This document shows positions 1-5,552 of a stretch of DNA of 6,694 nt, piece after piece. Source of the stretch: Nitrospirales bacterium (GTDB lineage: Bacteria > Nitrospirota > Nitrospiria > Nitrospirales > UBA8639); the NCBI GenBank assembly GCA_013817135.1, contig JACDDF010000126.1, positions 1 to 6,694 on the forward strand, given 5' to 3'. The notes beneath the pieces are model-generated. The model saw nothing but the letters and a program-made list of their open reading frames with translations, ran no database searches and was not told the origin of the DNA. Each line of letters starts with the position of its first letter. The first letter of the stretch is position 1. Position numbers and translations under genes: made by a program.

Positions 1-19
1 GTTGGATACTGCCCGGACA

Positions 20-1510
20 CTATCGCGTCAGCGAATCTTCAATGTCAGGCGACGTGGCCTCCATGAGGGTTCCCAGATACGGATGTCGCTCAAGCATCTT
101 TTGTTTCATGAGCCAAGCCACCGTTCGATACGACCAATGGCCCTTTACCCCTGACCGCAATTTGGCAATATACTCAACTTCCGCAAAATCCATCTTAAAC
201 AAACACCGAACACGAAACCCAAACGGAATGGCATAGAGGGCCGCCTCCTGATTACTGACGCGCAACCGCTCAATATCCAATTGCACGGCATCCATGGCCT
301 GCCGATACTCTCTCTCCACTCCAGCGTCCGCCAAAACCGACGGCACCTCATACCCATGGATCGTCGTAAAATTCTGCTGAATCTGCTGACAACGTCGGTG
401 CCTGTGCATATCCCGCCACCCACCGATATCCATCAGAATATCAAAGACAAAGGCATACCCGGATCGAAATTCCTTTATTAGGTCGTCATGAGGACCACGA
501 CCACGAAGCGCGGCATCGACCACTTCCTGCTTCTCTTTCTCTGACCACTGCCGTACCCATTCAAGGAGTAACCGATACGGGGCATGACTCACCCGGTACA
601 CCAGCGTCGTCACTAATTCATCCAACGGCGCATGCGGCTCCAGCAAATCAACCGGCTGATCCTTGCCTTTCCACGATTGCGGATCATCATAGCCGGCCTT
701 TTTAAGTCGACCTTTCACCTGGCGAAACACGTCCCTGTAGACCGAACTCTGATACTCGTTGGCCCCCGCATACCGGGCTAAGGTCGGCGCCAAGGGCTCT
801 AACCCTTTGGTCTCTTCTTGATGCAACTCGGCCCACACCGTTGAGGGTGATTTGGCGCACGCATCCTTCAGATCTTCACCAATCCCCTGCAATTCAGGCA
901 ATTGAGCAGACAGCAAACGCGTGATTTGCTTTTCCAGTGTGCGAATACTTACCACCTGCCCAACATTCGTCATGGCCGCCAGTGGAAGCAGATAGCGAAT
1001 GACATCATAGGTCCGAGCACCGATGGTCCGAGCATAATCTGCCGGCTTCATAGTCTCCGGCCTGGGATACCGCTTACCCAGATGGGTTTGGATCGGATCT
1101 TTCATTAACCGATAAATGTTATAGAGACTTCCAAGGATGCCGCGATATTCGCCTTCTATTTCGCTATTGGCAATCTCGTTGGGCACGTAACACCCGGCTG
1201 CGGCAAAGTTTTGATAGCGGCTGGACTTGGCCTGTCCATCCCACAGCGGTTCATCCTCAAGACGGATCGCCGCTAGCTCGGAAATCTGTTCGAAACACAC
1301 CGTCGCGTGACCCAAATCGGCAATCGAGCCATGCCCATAAGCAAAATAAAACTGCTCCCAAAACTTTTCGGAAGAATGAGAATGGACCCATCGCAGACTT
1401 TCCTCAATAGAATCGGGCGAACGGCTATATCGAGCCAAAGCATAAGCAGATTTTTCCGGTGGCATCGGTGCCAGGGCAATCACTTTTCGATTTCGTTGTT
1501 CGTCACTCAT
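20..1510 (-). CDS. Double-length ThyX-family (flavin-dependent thymidylate synthase) protein
   Basis: ThyX makes dTMP from dUMP with methylene-tetrahydrofolate and FAD in the cytoplasm. This protein has 496 residues, about twice the roughly 220-250 of classical ThyX, and reads as two ThyX-like halves. The N-terminal half has a GHGS...GH stretch (about 59-68) followed by SSRY (96-99), which resembles the end of the ThyX signature. The C-terminal half has an RHR triplet (370-372) after a helix like the one preceding RHR in ThyX, and then a conserved-looking KGHWSYR segment (456-462). Each half keeps a different part of the RHR-x7-S signature (see findings). I chose the ATG at 1510 over the TTG one codon upstream because GAAGGG lies 8 bases before it. 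It is transcribed away from the transporter gene from its own promoter. The family call is confident; activity as a thymidylate synthase is not demonstrated by the sequence, so no thyX symbol is given. Confidence 0.85.
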   Translation of the reverse strand: MSDEQRNRKVIALAPMPPEKSAYALARYSRSPDSIEESLRWVHSHSSEKFWEQFYFAYGHGSIADLGHATVCFEQISELAAIRLEDEPLWDGQAKSSRYQNFAAAGCYVPNEIANSEIEGEYRGILGSLYNIYRLMKDPIQTHLGKRYPRPETMKPADYARTIGARTYDVIRYLLPLAAMTNVGQVVSIRTLEKQITRLLSAQLPELQGIGEDLKDACAKSPSTVWAELHQEETKGLEPLAPTLARYAGANEYQSSVYRDVFRQVKGRLKKAGYDDPQSWKGKDQPVDLLEPHAPLDELVTTLVYRVSHAPYRLLLEWVRQWSEKEKQEVVDAALRGRGPHDDLIKEFRSGYAFVFDILMDIGGWRDMHRHRRCQQIQQNFTTIHGYEVPSVLADAGVEREYRQAMDAVQLDIERLRVSNQEAALYAIPFGFRVRCLFKMDFAEVEYIAKLRSGVKGHWSYRTVAWLMKQKMLERHPYLGTLMEATSPDIEDSLTR

Positions 1511-1568
1511 CAACTCAACCCTTCCAACTCCTCACGAAGAAGACACACTCGAAACAGAAGAAGGGGAC

Positions 1569-1597
1569 ACTATAGTCAGACAGGAGTGACATCTCAA
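1569..1597 (-). promoter_or_regulatory. Sigma70-like promoter of the ThyX-family gene
   Basis: Read on the minus strand, TTGAGA (1597-1592) is followed after exactly 17 bases by TATAGT (1574-1569), each matching the -35 or -10 consensus at 5 of 6 positions. Transcription would start near 1562 and leave a leader of about 50 bases before the ATG at 1510. The position directly upstream of the gene supports the call. Confidence 0.6.
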
Positions 1598-1651
1598 GTC
1601 AGGCATTATCTCTACGCCCGGCATACTGCAAATACCTTGAAAGTGCCTGAC
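1598..1651. repeat. Spaced inverted repeat between divergent promoters
   Basis: GTCAGGCA (1598-1605) and TGCCTGAC (1644-1651) are perfect reverse complements separated by 38 bases. The left arm abuts the -35 box of the minus-strand promoter and the right arm lies in the spacer of the plus-strand promoter. This could be a pair of operator half-sites for both genes, or part of a REP-like dispersed element; the sequence alone does not decide. Confidence 0.4.
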
Positions 1652-1665
1652 ACCTACACTACACT
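1637..1665 (+). promoter_or_regulatory. Possible sigma70-like promoter of the NSS transporter gene
   Basis: TTGAAA (1637-1642, 5 of 6 to consensus) is followed after 17 bases by TACACT (1660-1665, 4 of 6). The predicted start near 1672 leaves a short leader of about 27 bases before the ATG at 1699. It is weaker than the divergent minus-strand promoter. Confidence 0.4.
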
Positions 1666-1698
1666 CCCCGGGATCTTCAGGAAATAATTCTATCTTCA

Positions 1699-3063
1699 AT
1701 GAATATCTCCGATCGACAATCGATACATGGCCAATGGTCCTCCCGATGGACCTTTATCCTCGCGGCCACGGGTGCGGCCGTAGGCTTGGGCAATATTTGG
1801 AAATTCCCCTACCTCACGGGACAAAACGGAGGGAGTGCTTTTGTTCTGGTGTATATCCTCTGCGTGGCAGCCCTGGGGATTCCCTTGATGATGGCCGAAA
1901 TTTTGTTGGGCCGTAGAGGACGCTCCACACCAATTCGTTCCATGCAAATTCTGGCTGAAGAAACCAACACCACTCAATGGTGGCAGATTGTTGGATGGTC
2001 CGGCACTCTGGCAGGCATGCTCATTCTTTCCTATTACAGTGTCATCGGCGGCTGGACGCTGGCTTATATCTTCAAATCCGCAGGGGGAACGTTTAGTGGC
2101 GCCAGCGGTCAATTTGCCGCCGAGACCTTCAGCAATTTTGTGGGGAGCGGGACTACCCTCTCCATTTGGCACACAATTTTTATGGTATTGACCATGGGCG
2201 TCGTGGCGGGTGGTGTCAAAGGCGGTTTGGAAAGAGCGATTCAATTTCTCATGCCAACGCTTTTCTTTCTTTTGCTGCTCATGGTCGCCTACAGCATGAC
2301 CACGGGGTTTTTTGGCAAAGGTCTGGAATTTCTTTTTACCCCGGACTTCAGCAAATTGACCGGCGCTAGCATGCTGACGGCCATGGGACAAGCCTTCTTT
2401 AGTCTCAGTCTCGGCATGGGCACCATTATGATCTACGGCTCATATGTCCCCAAGGACATATCGATTGCCAGTACCTCAATTTTTATTGCCTTAGCCGACA
2501 CCCTCGTCGCCTTATTAGCCGGCATGGCCATTTTTCCAATCGTGTTTGCGAACAATTTGGAACCAGGCTCAGGTCCTGGGCTCATTTTCCAAACACTGCC
2601 CGTCGCGTTTGGCAACATGCCAGGCGGCCTCGCCTTCGGTTCGCTCTTTTTCATTCTCTTGCTTGTGGCCGCCTGGACGTCGTCGATTTCTTTAATCGAA
2701 CCCCTGGTCACATGGCTTATTGAGACCTTTGGCTTATCCCGAATCAAGGCTTCCCTGTATTCAGGGGTGGCCACCTGGCTGTTGGGCCTCGGAACAGTGT
2801 GGTCATTCAACTGGTGGGCAGAAATTAAATTCTTCGGACGAACCTTCTTTGACCTGTTAGATTTTGTGACATCTAATCTCATGCTCCCCCTGGGTGGGAT
2901 TCTCATTGCCCTTTTTGCCGGGTGGCTCATGAAGGCCGAAAGCACTAAATCCGAACTCAACATTCATAATCCCAACCTCTACCTTGCCTGGCAGGCCCTC
3001 GTACGTTACATCGCCCCGGTTGCTGTGTTTATTGTCCTCCTCAACGCGATCGGCATTCTATAG
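1699..3063 (+). CDS. Sodium-dependent neurotransmitter:sodium symporter (NSS/SNF) family transporter
   Basis: This is a 454-residue inner-membrane Na+-coupled symporter of the LeuT-fold NSS family, usual substrates being amino acids or related amines. Family hallmarks are visible in order: RWTFILAATGAAVGLGN with the unwound TM1 and NIWKFPYL (residues 16-39, N32 aligning with LeuT Asn27), IPLMMAEILLGRRG in TM2 (61-74), AFFSLSLGMGTIMIYGSYV in TM6 (about 232-250), an acidic residue in TM7 (LADT, about 265-268) where chloride-independent bacterial members carry an acid, and AWTSSISLIEP in TM8 with T327/S328 at the second Na+ site. Hydrophobic segments suggest 11-12 helices, and length is normal for bacterial members. 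An in-frame stop at 1684-1686 and no other start make ATG 1699 the only choice. AGGA lies about 16 bases upstream, too far for a good Shine-Dalgarno, so initiation may be weak. Substrate cannot be read from the sequence. Confidence 0.95.
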   Translation: MNISDRQSIHGQWSSRWTFILAATGAAVGLGNIWKFPYLTGQNGGSAFVLVYILCVAALGIPLMMAEILLGRRGRSTPIRSMQILAEETNTTQWWQIVGWSGTLAGMLILSYYSVIGGWTLAYIFKSAGGTFSGASGQFAAETFSNFVGSGTTLSIWHTIFMVLTMGVVAGGVKGGLERAIQFLMPTLFFLLLLMVAYSMTTGFFGKGLEFLFTPDFSKLTGASMLTAMGQAFFSLSLGMGTIMIYGSYVPKDISIASTSIFIALADTLVALLAGMAIFPIVFANNLEPGSGPGLIFQTLPVAFGNMPGGLAFGSLFFILLLVAAWTSSISLIEPLVTWLIETFGLSRIKASLYSGVATWLLGLGTVWSFNWWAEIKFFGRTFFDLLDFVTSNLMLPLGGILIALFAGWLMKAESTKSELNIHNPNLYLAWQALVRYIAPVAVFIVLLNAIGIL

Positions 3064-3083
3064 CCTGGAGGAGGACAATTTTT
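3031..3083 (+). terminator. Intrinsic terminator overlapping the end of the transporter gene
   Basis: ATTGTCCTCCTC (3031-3042) pairs perfectly over 12 bases with GAGGAGGACAAT (3068-3079), followed by a run of five T (3079-3083). The left arm lies inside the coding region, and the loop of 25 bases contains the stop codon. The loop is long for a classical terminator, but stem plus T-run is convincing and separates the transporter from the small gene downstream. Confidence 0.65.
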
Positions 3084-3191
3084 CATAATCTTTCCCGCAC
3101 GCATGAGGCAGACATCCTGATTTTTCCGGCGATTATAAATCAAGAATTCCGGATTCTGAACCGACAAGACCCTCAGGAAAGGAGAATCGCC

Positions 3192-3359
3192 ATGAGTCAA
3201 ATTTCTGCATTAGCTGCCGCCAACTTCCTCAACCAAGCTGCGCTTCCCCTTATCCAAGCAGCCAGAATACCCCAGGGCAATCCGTCATCATCTTCTTCAA
3301 CCCAGGACACGGTATCGCTTTCCTCGGAAGCCAAAACGCTTCACGCTCACCACAAGTAG
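3192..3359 (+). CDS. Small Ser-rich protein of unknown function (55 aa)
   Basis: The open frame encodes 55 residues starting MSQISALAAANFLNQAAL. The reason to believe it is the ribosome binding site: AAAGGAG (3178-3184) sits 7 bases before the ATG, the best such site in the window. The first 25 residues are an Ala/Leu/Ile-rich amphipathic stretch, then comes a linker with five consecutive Ser (34-38), then DTVSLSSEAKTL and a His-rich tail ending HAHHK. The D-x-V-S-L-S-S-E-A pattern recalls short motifs in flagellar-associated small proteins such as FlgM, but the similarity is too short to name it. A TATAAA (3134-3139) upstream may be a -10 box, without a clear -35. It lies between a terminator and a hairpin, so it is probably its own transcript. 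No signal peptide or clear transmembrane helix. Confidence 0.6.
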   Translation: MSQISALAAANFLNQAALPLIQAARIPQGNPSSSSSTQDTVSLSSEAKTLHAHHK

Positions 3360-3387
3360 GCTCAAACTGAACGTGCCTAGGGCACCG

Positions 3388-3422
3388 GAAAGGTTCAACC
3401 CAGGGACGACATTGAACCTTTC
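3388..3422 (+). terminator. Perfect 11-bp hairpin after the small Ser-rich gene
   Basis: GAAAGGTTCAA (3388-3398) and TTGAACCTTTC (3412-3422) are perfect reverse complements around a 13-base loop, starting about 30 bases after the stop at 3359. It probably terminates or stabilises the short transcript. No T-run follows, so classical intrinsic termination is uncertain. Confidence 0.4.
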
Positions 3423-3874
3423 AGATTCCCTCATTAGATCCCTTGTTACTGATTGACTGATTATTCAGATGAATTCATTCCAGCAAGCTTAAGACCGGAT
3501 TCAGTTCAGGAAGAATGGCCATCTACTTGAAGTGAAGCCGGGTCGAGCCACTCCTCCAGCGGGCGGCCACACCGGCACTCCCCATGCCGGGTTTATACAT
3601 TCAGTAACCCACAGCATTGCGCGTTAATAATCTCTACCCCCAAAAGCCCCGAGACCACCCACTAACTGCCGGAATCAATCTGGAACGCTTCTCTCTATGT
3701 GTCCGCGCAATCATTCAGAAGGTTTCGCTGGAAGCCGTTTGAGTTTCATAAATTTCATTTATTCTAAACCCTCACAGCTTGGTTACGCTGCAGAAAATCG
3801 AATTCTTTTTGGGTAGAGGGAAGAACAAGATTTCGTGAGGGTGAGAAAAATCCCTCTTACTAATTCGATCAGCG
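3423..3874. other. Intergenic stretch without a supportable gene
   Basis: I find no credible coding frame here on either strand. Visible structure is limited to a palindrome ATGAATTCAT (3469-3478), a 6-bp GC-rich hairpin CCGGCA/TGCCGG with a 7-base loop (3572-3590) followed by GTTTATAC, and a short GAGGG/CCCTC hairpin around 3837-3857 just beyond the end of the minus-strand small gene. None of these has a proper T-run. Short minus-strand frames of 15-30 codons near 3490-3600 look protein-like in places but lack starts and ribosome binding sites. Confidence 0.5.
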
Positions 3875-4072
3875 TCAGGTCTTATGAGATGGGGTGGACT
3901 GGTCCAACTGGGTTGATTGATCCATGGGGAGGGCTTGCTCTGAGAGATGAGCCAGTTGATTCGCCCGATTGATAAGTTTATCTAACTCGCGAACGGCCAG
4001 GGACAGTCGCTTGAGGGGATCCTCCCCAGCTTTCTTGGAGGGGTTGTTCAGATGTAGGGGAGAAGATTCCAT
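3875..4072 (-). CDS. Probable small helical protein of unknown function (65 aa)
   Basis: The frame gives 65 residues from the ATG at 4072, beginning MESSPLHLNNPSKKAGEDPL. That ATG is preceded by GAGGT with an 8-base spacer, while the longer start at 4126 has no ribosome binding site, so the shorter product is preferred. Residues 17-47 (DPLKRLSLAVRELDKLINRA and onward) form a charged amphipathic helix with a heptad-like spacing of Leu/Ile, and the tail contains a doubled DQST (50-53 and 56-59). No signal peptide, membrane segment or catalytic motif is visible. Codon use, with many G/C third positions through the helix, resembles the neighbouring genes. It is transcribed away from the PagL-like gene. 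I do not recognise a family; the main doubt is whether it is expressed at all. Confidence 0.45.
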   Translation of the reverse strand: MESSPLHLNNPSKKAGEDPLKRLSLAVRELDKLINRANQLAHLSEQALPMDQSTQLDQSTPSHKT

Positions 4073-4206
4073 TTTTTGTGACCTCAATAGTCTACAGATT
4101 GTAACCCTTTGAATTAAAAAACTCATTGAATTGTTGGTTCCAATTATGAGAAATTCCTGCCCATTGGTGGAGTTTCACGAACACCATCATGAGAAGATGA
4201 CGAAAC

Positions 4207-4235
4207 TTGACCACAAATGATGACCAATTTGTAAA
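4207..4235 (+). promoter_or_regulatory. Possible promoter of the PagL-like gene
   Basis: TTGACC (4207-4212) is followed after 17 bases by TGTAAA (4230-4235), 5 of 6 and 4 of 6 matches to sigma70 boxes, giving a leader of about 43 bases. A perfect TTGACA at 4239-4244 has no matching -10 box. The region also holds overlapping inverted repeats (ACAAAT/ATTTGT), which could be chance in AT-rich DNA. Confidence 0.3.
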
Positions 4236-4284
4236 TCATTGACATATTCAGGTGTTTACATCCTGTGCAACCGAAAGGAAATTC

Positions 4285-4914
4285 ATGTTTCAAGGGTTAA
4301 AAAGGGAACACTGCTTTATAGGTTTGATTGGTATTACATGCATTCTCCTGATGGTTGGAACAACGTGGGGATCAGATTTTGATGCGAGAAATCGGGTGAC
4401 CAAGGGCACCCTCGAATTCGGATTTCTCACCGGGTATTGGCAAGGGAATAATGCCTTTAGCAACGAGCCGTCGGCCAATCGCAGTGCCGTCTACTTTCTC
4501 CCTCAATTGGGTCGGGTGTTGACGGATGAGATTGGCTCAGGTTGGACATCGGGTAATGTCGAACTTTTAATTGAACCGTTGGCTGCTCACTATTATGAAC
4601 CTTTTAGCGCCTCGGCGTTCGGAGGCTCGCTAGTGGTGAAATATAATTTCCTCAACTTTGGACGTTGGATGCCATTTTGGGATGGCGGGGCAGGCATGTT
4701 GTGGACGGATCTGGGACCCCGGATTCCCGAACAAAGCACCCAATTTAATTTCGTCCTCCAGACGGGTCCGGGCGTGTCGTATTTTGTGACGGAGAACATG
4801 GCGGTGACCCTTGGTATTCGCTTCCATCATATTTCGAACGCAGGGATTGGCGACCGGAATATTGGGTTGAACGGCTGTCTTTTCAATGTCGGGGTTTCCT
4901 TTTTTACTCCGTGA
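4285..4914 (+). CDS. PagL-like lipid A 3-O-deacylase / acyloxyacyl hydrolase family outer-membrane protein
   Basis: PagL-type proteins are eight-stranded outer-membrane barrels that remove the 3-O-linked acyl chain of lipid A. The product has 209 residues: a positively charged start and hydrophobic core (about 8-28) ending near TTWGSDF look like a signal peptide, and the rest alternates in beta-barrel fashion, ending in VGVSFFTP. The decisive motif is RFHHISNAG (179-187), matching the H-x-S-N-A-G active site of PagL, with H182 and S184 as the expected catalytic His and Ser. At the position of the third catalytic residue (Glu140 in Pseudomonas PagL) this protein has N196 within NIGLNG. ATG 4285 is chosen over an upstream GTG at 4252 because AAAGGA lies 5 bases before it and the signal peptide then starts properly. 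It stands alone, divergent from the small gene to its left, and no terminator is clear after it. Confidence 0.85.
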   Translation: MFQGLKREHCFIGLIGITCILLMVGTTWGSDFDARNRVTKGTLEFGFLTGYWQGNNAFSNEPSANRSAVYFLPQLGRVLTDEIGSGWTSGNVELLIEPLAAHYYEPFSASAFGGSLVVKYNFLNFGRWMPFWDGGAGMLWTDLGPRIPEQSTQFNFVLQTGPGVSYFVTENMAVTLGIRFHHISNAGIGDRNIGLNGCLFNVGVSFFTP

Positions 4915-5552
4915 AGTAGTAGGTGTACAGTTTATAAAATATCTGCCGAAATTTTCACAACCGTGCTTTGCTTGAGAATGAACGTTTCTATGTTTTTCAA
5001 CCTTTTGATCATCCACAAGCCGGTTCAGGTAGATCCCTAATTGATTGCTGACAGTCTGAAAATATCCTGAAAAGATCTGCTTCAGGACGATTTAGTATAT
5101 CAGGCGATGACGCCAACGCTTCGGGCAGAATGACTTTTATATGCGTGACTAAGGATTGCGCACATGACATCCGGCAGGAATTCGATACGCGAAAGGTCTG
5201 GCATTGGGAGGGTAATCTTCGTCGGCACCAGCCGGATATCCACCGCCACAATTGATTTCTCAGGGTTTCCAAAGCATAATACCGGGCATTCCTTTTGTCT
5301 CTAGAGAGCAACAATGGAACGAGGTTGTTTTCACTGATTATATAAAACTGGATTGTTTTATTTATATTCTTTAAAGATCCGTCAGAATAATAGAGGAACC
5401 CAAAAAGAGCTCCCTGCAAACAATAATTTTGAGGGCACAGGGCTCGCGGGAAATATCTTTTCAAGTATTTTTCCGGAAATAACCGCAAGTGCCATGGGGT
5501 CCTCGATCTCTGGCCACATGCGACTGACCCGGTCTCGCATAAGGCTCACTGC
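4915..5552. other. AT-richer intergenic region with fragmentary frames
   Basis: No complete gene is convincing in these 638 bases. Base composition is visibly AT-richer than the flanking genes, especially around 5320-5420. Two minus-strand stretches read as protein-like without a good start or ribosome binding site: 5300-5100 (66 open codons after a TAG at 5303-5301, containing VPTKITLPMPDLSRIEFLPD) and 5540-5382 (52 codons containing WPEIEDPMALAVISGKILEK). They lie in different frames and could be remnants of decayed genes. A 159-codon minus-strand frame over the same area is rich in Arg, Cys and Ser and looks like a chance frame. A 67-codon plus-strand frame from a TTG ends at 5556, overlapping the next start as ATGA. 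No hairpin terminator or tRNA was found. Confidence 0.45.

Noticed and set aside
1696..2391. 231-codon minus-strand frame opposite the transporter gene
   Set aside because: It lies wholly antisense to a convincing NSS transporter, has a His/Gly/Lys-rich, unnatural composition and no family motif; it is a shadow frame.
3572..3590. GC-rich hairpin CCGGCA/TGCCGG considered as a small RNA terminator or tRNA-like element
   Set aside because: Six base pairs only, followed by GTTTATAC without a T-run; no cloverleaf can be drawn around it and no promoter is evident for a small RNA.
3490..3600. Short minus-strand frame reading ECRCGRPLEEWLDPASLQVD, reminiscent of a transposase or zinc-ribbon remnant
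   Set aside because: Only about 28 codons between stops, no start or ribosome binding site, and no other insertion-sequence hallmark such as terminal repeats or target duplication nearby.
5009..5488. 159-codon minus-strand frame in the 4915-5552 gap
   Set aside because: Composition is rich in Arg, Cys and Ser, no ribosome binding site or family motif is visible, and other frames of the same strand look more protein-like in places. I treat it as a chance frame.
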